64,000 nt of DNA from Caballeronia zhejiangensis (GTDB lineage Bacteria; Pseudomonadota; Gammaproteobacteria; Burkholderiales; Burkholderiaceae), in assembly GCF_000698575.1 (NCBI RefSeq), contig NZ_JFHD01000027.1, positions 1 through 64,000 of the forward strand. Direction: 5' to 3'. Position 1 is the stretch's first letter. Every line of letters starts with the position of its first letter. The notes below the pieces were generated by a model. The model did not search any database. It worked only from the letters and a program-made list of their open reading frames with translations, and was not told the origin of the DNA. Below are positions 46,349 through 54,908 of this stretch, piece by piece. Both the position numbers and the translations under genes were made by a program.

Positions 46349-46987
46349 TTATTCGCGATCGTATGAGAATTGAATGCCGGCTGTTCCGCCAGTTTCGACG
46401 AACAAATTGATGAACGCCGGCACCGTCTCCTGACGTGCCCAGTCACGTTGCAGTTCACAAAACAGTTGGGCCACGCTGATCATCTGACCTCCGGCCTGCT
46501 CGATCCGGCGCAACGCTGCCTCATGCGCCGCAACCGAGGTTCCACCGACTGCATCGACCACTACGTAGACCTCGTAACCCTCTTTCAACGCATCCAGCGC
46601 AGGGAATGTAAGGCACGCTTCGGTCCACAACGCGGTCATGATCAGCTTCTTGCGGCCCGTTGCTTCCACTGCCTTGCGGAATTCGACGTCTTCCCACGAA
46701 TTGATCGAGGTCCGGTCATAGGTTGGATAATCACCGAGCGCTTCACGAAGCTGCGGGATTGGTGGCTTGTTCAATCCCGACTTCACATTGACGGTGGAGT
46801 GGATGATTGGGAGCTGATACGCGACAGCAGCCTTGGACGCACCGACGATGTTGTTGATCAGCAACTGGCGGTCCATGGAAGCGATCGAGTTCACCTGCAC
46901 CGGCTGATAGTCGATAACGATGAATGCGGCGTTTTGCGGCGTCAGAAGGTGGTCGCTGGCGGGATCGCGGCGGGGTTCGCTAGACAT
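46349..46987 (-). CDS. Isochorismatase-family cysteine hydrolase (YcaC-like)
   Basis: Encodes 212 aa. Family features are AAFIVIDYQPVQV (catalytic Asp), a Lys region in the middle, and the nucleophile Cys in TALWTEACLTFPALDAL, followed by VYVVVDAVGGTSVAAHEAAL. The ATG at 46987 follows TGGAGAAG; the frame extends far upstream into an antisense region, which is not expected to be translated. It is the distal gene of the GntR-regulated cluster. It would hydrolyse an amide or ester, but the substrate is unknown. Confidence 0.88.
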   Translation of the reverse strand: MSSEPRRDPASDHLLTPQNAAFIVIDYQPVQVNSIASMDRQLLINNIVGASKAAVAYQLPIIHSTVNVKSGLNKPPIPQLREALGDYPTYDRTSINSWEDVEFRKAVEATGRKKLIMTALWTEACLTFPALDALKEGYEVYVVVDAVGGTSVAAHEAALRRIEQAGGQMISVAQLFCELQRDWARQETVPAFINLFVETGGTAGIQFSYDRE

Positions 46988-47192
46988 GGTTCTTCTCCAG
47001 AGGGTAGGCGTGCTGACTCGCAGCGCGCGTGGTTGCTCGTATCTGAACCCGGGGTATCTGGTCCTGTCAGATACAAGCGATTTCAATTGAGTTTTCGGTC
47101 TCTGGCATTTGACCGAAGGCGAGGATGGCACGTGGCCTATAGCCGGCTGCCACAAGTAAGCGGTCTTTGGACCACCCTTAGATCGCGGTTGG

Positions 47193-48137
47193 TTAGCGTT
47201 GCGCTTCCGTGTTCTCGATGAAGTAAGCGGGCACGTCCGGCCCCCACAGGTAAAGCGAGTCCTCCGGCGGATGGTCGGCACTCGGCCATTCCACGCCGGG
47301 CGGGACGAAGTCGATGTCGGCGGAGTACTCGCAAAACGAGCCCCATGGATCGCGCACGTAGTGGAAATGATTCGATCCGAGTACATGCCGACCGACACCC
47401 CAGCCATCAACGAAGCCGGCCCTCGCCATCTGCATTTTGCCAAGTCCGACTTCCTCGACTGTCGGTACGTCCCAGGCGCTGTGATGCCAACCTTTTGCGC
47501 TCGACTGAACGAACGCCACAAGATGGTGATCACTCCCATGACGCCCATGCATGAATGCAACGATGCCCTTCGAGCCGTCAGAAAACTTTAGGCCAAGCGC
47601 GTCACGATAGAACTGGATTGCGCGCTCGATATCGGGCGTAAAGAGCAGCACGTGTGATAGCCGCGTCGGATGCACGGCCGGTGCTTCGTGCCGCGCGGCC
47701 GCGCCGCGCAAGCCGCGGCGCACCTTCGCCGCGACCGCCGCTTTCTTCAGCCCCGGTGACGTTTTGTCGCCTGTTCGGATCTGCAGCCGGTTGCCGTCAG
47801 GGTCTTCGAACCAGAAGCCCTCGGGATCGTGCGCTCCCGCGTGCGCAGCGCAAGGCTTGCCGCCTGCAGTTTCAACCTGCGCGGTCAGCGCGGCGAGATC
47901 ATCGCCGAAACAGTTGAGCGACAGATACGCGAGCTGCTTGCGCGAGCCTTTGAGGACCCGTGCCCAAACGTGGTCACTGGCGCTGGCCCGCAGCTCCAGC
48001 CCGTCGATGGTTTCATCAACCGCGAGCCCGAAGGCGCCAAAAAAAACCTTCGCCGCCGAGAGGTCAGGTACTTCGAGCGCAAAATGATCGATTGAATGCA
48101 CGCCGACTGACGCGACGCGCGGTGCTAACACTGCCAT
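47193..48137 (-). CDS. VOC-family extradiol ring-cleavage dioxygenase
   Basis: Encodes 314 aa with two VOC modules. The probable Fe(II) ligands are His in RLSHVLLF, His in GWHHSAWDV and Glu in SFCEYSAD. It shares the block WGVGRHVLGSNHFHYVRDPW with the paralogue at 36622-37572, pointing to duplication or acquisition of similar meta-cleavage modules. It lies 14 bp after the flavin monooxygenase gene in the same operon, so it likely cleaves that enzyme's catechol-type product. Confidence 0.9.
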   Translation of the reverse strand: MAVLAPRVASVGVHSIDHFALEVPDLSAAKVFFGAFGLAVDETIDGLELRASASDHVWARVLKGSRKQLAYLSLNCFGDDLAALTAQVETAGGKPCAAHAGAHDPEGFWFEDPDGNRLQIRTGDKTSPGLKKAAVAAKVRRGLRGAAARHEAPAVHPTRLSHVLLFTPDIERAIQFYRDALGLKFSDGSKGIVAFMHGRHGSDHHLVAFVQSSAKGWHHSAWDVPTVEEVGLGKMQMARAGFVDGWGVGRHVLGSNHFHYVRDPWGSFCEYSADIDFVPPGVEWPSADHPPEDSLYLWGPDVPAYFIENTEAQR

Positions 48138-48151
48138 GACGGTCCTCCCAG

Positions 48152-49945
48152 TTAAGCGTCGACAGCCGACTGGCGATCCGCCGTTGCTGAGCTCGCGCTC
48201 GGCTCGCGCCCCAAAATCGCTGTGAATACACGACGCAACTCCGCCACCGGGTCGGCATGGAGCTTCTCGGCGCGATAAGCAACGAAACGGTCGGGCCGCA
48301 CCAGCACGCAGCCGTGGTCCTCGATTTCCCGCTGTTCAGTCCATCGGCCGTACACGTCTTCGGCCTCGCCACCATGCCCGATCCGCAGCGCCCGCAATGG
48401 GATGCCGAACTCGCGGCTGATCGTGTCGGCCGCTGCGAGCCAGCGATCTCCGCCGATCCCCGTCAGCAGCGTGAACGCGCCGTGACCAGCCAGATCCAGC
48501 GTCGAGATCAGCTCGCCGTTGCGTTGCACCCAGGCGTGCGGCAGATATGCGCCCGGCGTCGTGGTCGGCTGGTAATACAGTTCTGGATCGCGGGTCGGTT
48601 CGGGAAATGCGGCACCGTCACGCACGACCGCCGACGACGTATAGCGTTGACCCAGCTCGACCCCGTGACAGTTGAACTGATAGTTCTGCAGTTCGATCGC
48701 GGCCGACAGCGCCTTGCGTTTTGCGCGGCCGTCTTCGGAGTCGGCAAACAGGTGGTCGAGCGAGGCCCAGCCTTCGTCGACACTCTGTCCCTGGCGAAAG
48801 CCCAGCGCCTGCGGAATCGGCTGCATGTCGATCACCGACTTCATCGCACGGTTCACCACCTGTTCTGCGACTGGCTGGCGCTCGTCCGAATAGCTCTGCA
48901 GAAGCGACGGTGCGGCTTGTCCCTTGACGATCAGTGCGAGCTTCCATGCGACATTGAACGCATCCTGAATTGATGTGTTGGTACCGAGCCCGTTGGCCGG
49001 CGGGTGGCGGTGTGCCGCGTCGCCTGCGATCACCACACGGCCCTTGATCATGCTGCGGGCGTGCATCTTGTTGATCGTCCACTTGGAGACTGATTTCACC
49101 TTGATCGGGATATCCGGGTCACCGATGGTTGCCCGCGCCCGTGCGATCACGCCTTCGTCGCTCAGGTCCGGCTCGCCTTCCTTCGGGTCATACATGAAGA
49201 GCAGTACCCACTCGTTCCAGGGGCGTACGCAGATCCAGGTGCCACTGCCGACCCAGTAGTCACTGCCTGGCTGCGCCATCCAGTACAGGACGCCGGGGCG
49301 GTGTGCACAGTACCTGGTCAGATCCACTTCAAGCCAGCAATTCGCCGCGCAACCAAGACCCATCTCGCCGTCGTGCTCGAAGCCGATGCTCTTGACGACC
49401 ACGCTTCGTGCGCCGTCCGCGCCAACCGCGTAATCGGAGACGATCTCGAACTCCTCGCGGGTGTTCACGTCGACCACGCGTGAATACACAGCATCTTCCG
49501 TTTGTCGCATCGACACCAGTTCCGTGTTGAACAGAACATGGGCGCCATATTCACGGGCGGCGGTCAGAATCACCGGCTCCAGCAGGTGCTGCGGCGCATT
49601 GCACATTTTCGAAGGGCTTGCCAGCTCATAATCGGCCTTGCGCTTCTCGCCGGTGCCCCACGTTTGCAGCCGTGCCAGCTCGACGCCGGCGAAACTGGTC
49701 GCCCACACATTGTTGCTCATCAACTCGCACGGAACGGCGAGCGCCTTCACATGCTCCTCGATACCGAGGTCGCGGAACACTTCGATGGTGCGCTGGTTCG
49801 TGATGTGGGCGCGCGGCGAATGCGCGGTGCCCGGCCAGCGGGTGATGGCGAGTACTTCAACGCCATACTTTGCGAGCAGCGCCGCCGTGGTCAGGCCTGC
49901 GGGGCCGGCGCCCGCGACGAATACCGGCACTCGAATTTGTCTCAT
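48152..49945 (-). CDS. FAD-dependent aromatic monooxygenase (TfdB-like)
   Basis: Encodes 597 aa. FAD motif GAGPAGLTTAALLAKYG is near the start, followed by HSPRAHITNQRTIEVFRDLG, typical of TfdB-type phenol hydroxylases. DG motif AVGADGARSVVVKS and GD motif IAGDAAHRHPPANGLGTN are intact. A thioredoxin-like C-terminus closes the protein. Closely similar to the gene at 58930-60705, which has matching blocks throughout. It is the second gene of the cluster FAH-monooxygenase-VOC-isochorismatase, and would hydroxylate a phenol with NAD(P)H and O2. Confidence 0.92.
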   Translation of the reverse strand: MRQIRVPVFVAGAGPAGLTTAALLAKYGVEVLAITRWPGTAHSPRAHITNQRTIEVFRDLGIEEHVKALAVPCELMSNNVWATSFAGVELARLQTWGTGEKRKADYELASPSKMCNAPQHLLEPVILTAAREYGAHVLFNTELVSMRQTEDAVYSRVVDVNTREEFEIVSDYAVGADGARSVVVKSIGFEHDGEMGLGCAANCWLEVDLTRYCAHRPGVLYWMAQPGSDYWVGSGTWICVRPWNEWVLLFMYDPKEGEPDLSDEGVIARARATIGDPDIPIKVKSVSKWTINKMHARSMIKGRVVIAGDAAHRHPPANGLGTNTSIQDAFNVAWKLALIVKGQAAPSLLQSYSDERQPVAEQVVNRAMKSVIDMQPIPQALGFRQGQSVDEGWASLDHLFADSEDGRAKRKALSAAIELQNYQFNCHGVELGQRYTSSAVVRDGAAFPEPTRDPELYYQPTTTPGAYLPHAWVQRNGELISTLDLAGHGAFTLLTGIGGDRWLAAADTISREFGIPLRALRIGHGGEAEDVYGRWTEQREIEDHGCVLVRPDRFVAYRAEKLHADPVAELRRVFTAILGREPSASSATADRQSAVDA

Positions 49946-49977
49946 GTCTCCTCCAGCTTCCTTACAGAATAAGCAAT

Positions 49978-50829
49978 TCAGGCTTGCAGCGTTTCGTCTG
50001 CAACATGGTTTCTCAGCACGCCGAGCCCTTCGATTTCGACCTCGCAGACATCGCCGTGACGCATGATGACTTTCGGCTCACGCGCCCAACCGATGCCTGC
50101 CGGCGTCCCGCTCACGATCACGTCGCCTGCTTCGAGAGTGATGGCTTCACTGATGATCGAAATCAGTGAAGCAACGTCGTGCAGCATGTCGGCGGTGTTC
50201 GCCGATTGCACCACCTTGCCGTTCAGCCGCGTCTCGAGCTTGAGCCCAGTGCCCCCTGCCGGAAGTTCGTCGGCCGTCACGAACTCGGGACCGAACGCGC
50301 CGGTGCCGTCGAAGTTCTTGCCAACTGTCCACTGCGGCGACTTGAACTGATATTCGCGCACCGAGCCGTCGTTGAAGATCGAATAGCCGGCAACACAGGA
50401 GAGCGCCCGATCCTTCGGGATATGGCGTCCGCCGCTGCCGAGGATCACGGCCAGTTCGCCTTCGAAATCGAGCGAATCGGACACGCGCGGCCGGATCATA
50501 GGCGTTTGATGACCGATCAGGCTGGAGTTGTAGCGTGGAAAGATGGTCGGATAAGTTGGTTGTTCGTACGGGCTTTCGTTCGTGTGATCCGCGTAGTTCA
50601 GGCCAATACAAAGAATTTTGCCCGGGTGCGTAAGCGGTGCGAGGTACGTGACCGAGTCAGCTGCAAATTCTTCGCCGACGTCGTGGGCCGAATTGCCATA
50701 TGACGTGAGGTCCACGCCGCCGGCCAACAGTTCCTCCAGTGTCACGTCGCCAAGCGAGCGAATCGTCGTGCCTTGCAGAACGCCTAGCAGTCTGCGATGA
50801 CCATCGGGCGAGAAGTTGATATAGCGCAT
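49978..50829 (-). CDS. Fumarylacetoacetate hydrolase-family protein
   Basis: Encodes 283 aa. FAH features: CIGLNYADHTNES, the acidic DFEGELAVILGSGGR, GYSIFNDGSVREYQ and GDVIVSGTPAGIGWA. The ATG at 50829 follows TGGAGACGCA, while a longer frame to 50883 lacks a ribosome-binding site. It is the first gene of the minus-strand catabolic operon and is divergent from the GntR regulator gene. It would act on the ring-fission product of the dioxygenase. Confidence 0.9.
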   Translation of the reverse strand: MRYINFSPDGHRRLLGVLQGTTIRSLGDVTLEELLAGGVDLTSYGNSAHDVGEEFAADSVTYLAPLTHPGKILCIGLNYADHTNESPYEQPTYPTIFPRYNSSLIGHQTPMIRPRVSDSLDFEGELAVILGSGGRHIPKDRALSCVAGYSIFNDGSVREYQFKSPQWTVGKNFDGTGAFGPEFVTADELPAGGTGLKLETRLNGKVVQSANTADMLHDVASLISIISEAITLEAGDVIVSGTPAGIGWAREPKVIMRHGDVCEVEIEGLGVLRNHVADETLQA

Positions 50830-50942
50830 TGCGTCTCCAGCGGGTCGAGTCAAACGGTAATCGATGAATGCCCGGCCACGCAAAGAGCACTAGGGTTTTC
50901 ACCTGTGCTCCCCGCCGCGTCGGCCGGCTTGTTCGAACTATA

Positions 50943-50965
50943 CTTGAAATAACTGTTTTTTCAAG
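50943..50965. promoter_or_regulatory. Inverted repeat between the FAH operon and gntR
   Basis: CTTGAAA (50943-50949), 9-nt spacer, TTTCAAG (50959-50965): a 7-bp perfect dyad in the divergent promoter region. A likely GntR/FCD operator or overlapping promoter control site. Confidence 0.45.
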
Positions 50966-51039
50966 AAACATATATATTTTTATTTTTTTAGCGTTAACCT
51001 GATGAATGAATATAATTGACGGGACTGAAGGAGAAATGT

Positions 51040-51783
51040 GTGGACCACAGCTTTGACACCGAGACAGCGACCGGGTCGCGCACAATGGCATCCGTATTGG
51101 CGCAGACGATCCTGAATGACATCGTGACGGGCGCGATCCCACCTGGCTCAAAGCTTAAGATGCGCGAGCTCGCTGAGCGTTACGGAGCGGGCATGATTCC
51201 GTTGCGCGAAGCGTTGTCACGCCTTGCCATGAGTGGGTTCGTTGAGGCGGAAGATCAGCGCGGCTTTCGGGTGACCAAGATTTCGAAGGCAGATCTCCTG
51301 GACATCACCACGGTGCGGCAACGAATCGAGTCAGATGCGCTGCGTGATGCGATTGAAAGCTGCAACCTGGCTTGGGAAGGCACGGTGCTGGCGGCGTTTC
51401 ATCAGGTCAATAGCATCCACCCGTACATGTCCGACGATCCGGCGAAAATGAATCCTGCGTGGGAGCGCGCGCACGAGATTTTCCACACCACGTTGATCGC
51501 GGGCTGCCGCTCCAAGTGGCTAAAACAGTTTGCGTCAACGCTGCGCGTGCAAACTGCACGCTACCGTCACCAGTCGATCCGAAGCGCACACGCGCCGTCG
51601 CGCGATGTCGCGAAGGAACATGAGGAAATTGTTCGGGCAGTGCTCGCGCATGACGCAGACCGCGCGTGCGGGCTGCTCAGCGAGCACTTTGCGAGGACAG
51701 CGCAACTGGTCCTCGAGAACGTCGACCAGCAAACAGGTGGGGCTACAAGGAGCAAACGTGCTCGGGAGCGCGTCGAGGCTTAA
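51040..51783 (+). CDS. GntR-family regulator, FadR/FCD type
   Basis: Encodes 247 aa. The N-terminal winged HTH spans about residues 15-75 (LAERYGAGMIPLREALSRLAMSG); the usual PVREAL reads PLREAL here. The C-terminal FCD domain has DALRDAIES, HEIFHTTLIAGC and EHFARTAQLV, whose Asp/His residues bind a metal and a carboxylate effector in relatives. The GTG at 51040 has GAAGGAG about 7 nt upstream. It is divergent from the FAH-led operon and probably controls it in response to an aromatic acid or intermediate. Confidence 0.9.
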   Translation: MDHSFDTETATGSRTMASVLAQTILNDIVTGAIPPGSKLKMRELAERYGAGMIPLREALSRLAMSGFVEAEDQRGFRVTKISKADLLDITTVRQRIESDALRDAIESCNLAWEGTVLAAFHQVNSIHPYMSDDPAKMNPAWERAHEIFHTTLIAGCRSKWLKQFASTLRVQTARYRHQSIRSAHAPSRDVAKEHEEIVRAVLAHDADRACGLLSEHFARTAQLVLENVDQQTGGATRSKRARERVEA

Positions 51784-52136
51784 ATCAGTTCTTTCCAAAG
51801 TGCCGATCTTGCGGATAGTAGAGAACACCCGCTTGAGGTTCTCGAGTGAAACCTGATGACGGGGCGATCACGCATTCAGGCACGCCGCAGTTCGCCAAGT
51901 GTGAGGCTCCTTGAATTTAGTAGTCGACTGTATAGGCAATCTCATATCTCAGGGTCCCACTTGGGACTTTACGCCGGCGCGTTTAGCCGGCGTTTTTTTT
52001 GGCGCGCCCAGCCTGATGGTTGGCGAAGACCTTGCGAAACCCAAGGAAGCAGCTAGGCCGCGCAGCGCGTTTCAGCTCGTCAAGTCGTAGCTTTCTACAT
52101 GCATCCTGGCAGGGCGCGTCGACGACCCCTTAACAA
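51784..52136. other. Intergenic stretch between gntR and the pirin gene
   Basis: Contains a strong terminator at 51971-52000 (listed separately). Otherwise no gene or repeat was seen. Confidence 0.5.
51971..52000 (+). terminator. Rho-independent terminator
   Basis: Stem ACGCCGGC (51971-51978) / GCCGGCGT (51986-51993) with a 7-nt loop, directly followed by a run of eight T. It ends transcription reading rightwards from gntR. Confidence 0.85.
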
Positions 52137-53033
52137 TTACAGCGCGCGACTCTGCTGGGTCGTCACCGCCACTTGTCCGAAGCGTCCATTCTGAAAATCC
52201 TGAACCGCCTGATTGATTTCCTCGGTTGTATTCATCACAAACGGTCCATACGCAGCGACGGGTTCATCGATGGGCTCGCCGCTGAGCAACAATACCGTCG
52301 CATCACTCGCTGCCTCCACTCGCACGTCGGTTCCCTCGGCCCCGAGCAGGACCAATTGCGCTTCATTCACGGTTCTCATATCACCGTTGACCAGTATTTG
52401 GCCGCGCAGCACGACGAGCGCCACTGACCTGCCCACAGGCAATTTGAATTCCGCCGTGCGGCCCCGATTCAGTCTGATATCCCAGACGTCGATTGGCGTG
52501 AACGTACGAGCCGGTCCCGGTCGGCCTTTAAAATCGCCGGCGATTACCCTTACTTGTCCGGCGCCGTCCGGCAGCGCGACGCTGGGAATCTCCGTCGCAA
52601 GGACCGTCTGATAACCCGGCGCCGTCATCTTGTCCTTCGCGGGCAGGTTGACCCACAACTGGACCATCTCGAGCGTGCCGCCCGTCTTCGCGAAGGCGCG
52701 CGAATGGAACTCTTCGTGCAGAATGCCGGCGCCGGCGGTCATCCACTGCACGTCGCCAGGACCAATCCGGCCGCCTCCTCCTGAGGAGTCGAGATGTTCC
52801 AGTTCTCCCTGGTACACAATGGTTACTGTTTCGAAACCGCGGTGCGGGTGCTGACCGACGCCGCGCCTGCGTCCCGTCGGCGTGAAGTGCGCGGGACCGG
52901 CGTAGTCGAGCATCAAGAAGGGGCTGAGGTGGCGGCCCATGCTTTGATGCGAAAACAGCGTCCGTACGGGAAACCCGTCTCCAACCCAATGCGAGTTGGG
53001 ATTGCTATAGGTGCCGAGAATCTTCTTCATCAT
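52137..53033 (-). CDS. Pirin-family protein
   Basis: A 298-aa bicupin. The metal-binding cupin motif is in GVGQHPHRGFETVTIVYQGE with His, His and a following Glu, then GAGILHEEFHS. The C-terminal cupin contains TPIDVWDIRLNRGR. The ATG at 53033 has AAAGGAGA 4 nt upstream; the first codon of the longer frame is TTG. Many bacterial pirins act as quercetin-2,3-dioxygenases or regulatory proteins. It is divergent from a LysR gene, a common pairing, so that regulator probably controls it. Confidence 0.93.
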   Translation of the reverse strand: MMKKILGTYSNPNSHWVGDGFPVRTLFSHQSMGRHLSPFLMLDYAGPAHFTPTGRRRGVGQHPHRGFETVTIVYQGELEHLDSSGGGGRIGPGDVQWMTAGAGILHEEFHSRAFAKTGGTLEMVQLWVNLPAKDKMTAPGYQTVLATEIPSVALPDGAGQVRVIAGDFKGRPGPARTFTPIDVWDIRLNRGRTAEFKLPVGRSVALVVLRGQILVNGDMRTVNEAQLVLLGAEGTDVRVEAASDATVLLLSGEPIDEPVAAYGPFVMNTTEEINQAVQDFQNGRFGQVAVTTQQSRAL

Positions 53034-53159
53034 CAAATCTCCTTTCGAAGGTCAAAAACGACCTGAATGCACGACGAAAGAGTAGATGAAGCGCAGTGGC
53101 ACCGGTAGATAGCGTAGGTTATCCTCAGTGTCTCATTTTTGGAACGACGGCCCCAGTCG

Positions 53160-54065
53160 ATGCACGACCTCAACGACCTCTATTTCTTTGCACAGGTAGT
53201 CGATCATCAAGGCTTCGCGCCCGCCGGACGTGCCCTCGGCATGCCCAAATCGACGCTCAGCAGACGTATCGCACAGCTTGAGGAGCAGCTTGGGGTACGC
53301 CTCATTCAGCGTTCGACCCGCCGCTTCTCGGTCACTGAAATCGGCCAGAGCTACTACAGTCATTGCAAGGCGATGCTGATTGAAGCGGACGCGGCCCAGC
53401 AGGCGATCGACCTGAACCGCGCGGAACCGCAGGGCATCGTCCGAATCACCTGCCCGGTCGCGCTGTTGCATGCGCGCATTGGCGTCATACTGGCCGAGTT
53501 CATGGCGATGACCGCTCGTGTGACGGTCCATCTTGAAGCGACGAACCGTGTCGTCGATGTCATCGGTGAGGGTATCGATGTGGCAATTCGTGTCCGTCCG
53601 CCTCCGCTGAAAGACAGCGACCTCGTGATGAAGGTGCTGGGCGAACGGAGATGGTGTCTAGTCGCGAGCCCGGGTCTGCTGCAGCAGACTCGGGCTCCTG
53701 AGGTACCGGCCGACCTGGCGGCGCTGCCGAGTCTCGACTTTTGCCCTCCGCATACCGATCACGCATGGCAACTCGATGGGCCCGAGGGTAGGCTCGCGGT
53801 TATCCGTCACACGCCACGATTCGTCACGGACGACATGATCGCGCTGAGGGAGGCGGCGATCGCGGGCGCCGGCGTGGTTCAGTTGCCTGTCATGATGGTG
53901 TCCGACGAACTGGCGCTTGGCAAGCTGGTGCACATCCTCCCGGCATGGATGCCAAAGGGTGGGATCATTCACGCGGTGTTTCCTTCCAGGCGTGGCCTGC
54001 TGCCTTCGGTGCGAACACTGATCGACTATCTTGCGATGCGATTTGAGCAGATCGATGAAAGCTGA
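53160..54065 (+). CDS. LysR-family transcriptional regulator
   Basis: Encodes 301 aa. The winged HTH is in residues 1-60 (LGMPKSTLSRRIAQLEEQLG), and the effector domain follows (IGVILAEFMAMTARVTVHLE, LREAAIAGAGVVQLP). The ATG at 53160 (MHDLNDLYFFAQVVDHQG) is the family-typical start; an in-frame ATG lies seven codons upstream. It is divergent from the pirin gene and is probably its regulator, as in many proteobacteria. It overlaps nothing downstream except a transposase remnant. Confidence 0.92.
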   Translation: MHDLNDLYFFAQVVDHQGFAPAGRALGMPKSTLSRRIAQLEEQLGVRLIQRSTRRFSVTEIGQSYYSHCKAMLIEADAAQQAIDLNRAEPQGIVRITCPVALLHARIGVILAEFMAMTARVTVHLEATNRVVDVIGEGIDVAIRVRPPPLKDSDLVMKVLGERRWCLVASPGLLQQTRAPEVPADLAALPSLDFCPPHTDHAWQLDGPEGRLAVIRHTPRFVTDDMIALREAAIAGAGVVQLPVMMVSDELALGKLVHILPAWMPKGGIIHAVFPSRRGLLPSVRTLIDYLAMRFEQIDES

Positions 54066-54314
54066 GCCCGTTGCCGCGGTGCATTCACGGCACTTCGATG
54101 ACGGGGCGACCGTTGACTATCAAGAGGCAGGACGCGTGGCGCGCCTCGCGTTATCGCCGCATTGGCATGCCGGTGATGCCGAGCGCAAATGGTGGGCATC
54201 TGCCGACGCTCATGCTGGCCGGGCATGCGGCTCGCAACGTTGTGTGAATGCCCGTCGTTACCTCGATGACCTTGTCGCGAGTAAGAATGAACTACGTCGA
54301 GCTTTTTCACAATA

Positions 54315-54621
54315 TCTCAGCATTCGGTACACGGACCGCTTGTTGGTTGCAGGCGTTGAGCCATCAGTCGGAACCGTCGGCGACTCCTACGACAACGCTC
54401 TGGCCGAAACGATCAACGGCTTGTATAAGGCCGAGGTGGTGCACCGACGATCGTGGAGAAATCTGCAGGAAGTCGAGTTCGCCACGCTCGAATGGGTACA
54501 TTGGTACAACCATCATCGGCTGCTTGGGCCGCGCGGATATGTTTCGCCAGCTGAAGCGGAGGACCACTACAATCGCACTCAGGCGTTGCCCGTTCGCGCG
54601 GCGTACCGCCAAACTCATTAG
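54315..54621 (+). pseudogene. IS3-family transposase (OrfB) C-terminal remnant
   Basis: From about 54315 the frame reads YLSIRYTDRLLVAGVEPSVG, GDSYDNALAETINGLYKAEV and WVHWYNHHRLLGPRGYVSPA: the last third of an IS3-family DDE transposase, including the conserved Glu. The N-terminal two thirds and orfA are missing, and the frame upstream is unrelated. A dead insertion-sequence fragment. Confidence 0.85.
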
Positions 54622-54908
54622 TCTCCGAGAAACCCGGGGCGGCTCATGCTGATAAGGCTTTGCTGAGGGAGGGTGAGAGGCGCTTGACGACCCTGAAGGG
54701 ACAGTCGTCCGCGCGCAAAGCAGCCGTCCAGATAGGCCCCAATCTGGCACTCAGTTAGCGAAAAATGCCTGCCTGCTGGATACCCAGCGCGATAATGAGG
54801 CATCCACATGCGCGGTCGATCCACACGTTCACGCGAAGATACGCCGTCGCAATCGCAGCGTGCGGTCAAGACGGGTTCGCTTGGCGCTTACCGTTAACAC
54901 GATCATCG
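54622..54908. other. Stretch after the IS3 remnant
   Basis: No gene, terminator or clear repeat was recognised. It separates the IS remnant from the PAS-LuxR regulator gene. Confidence 0.3.
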
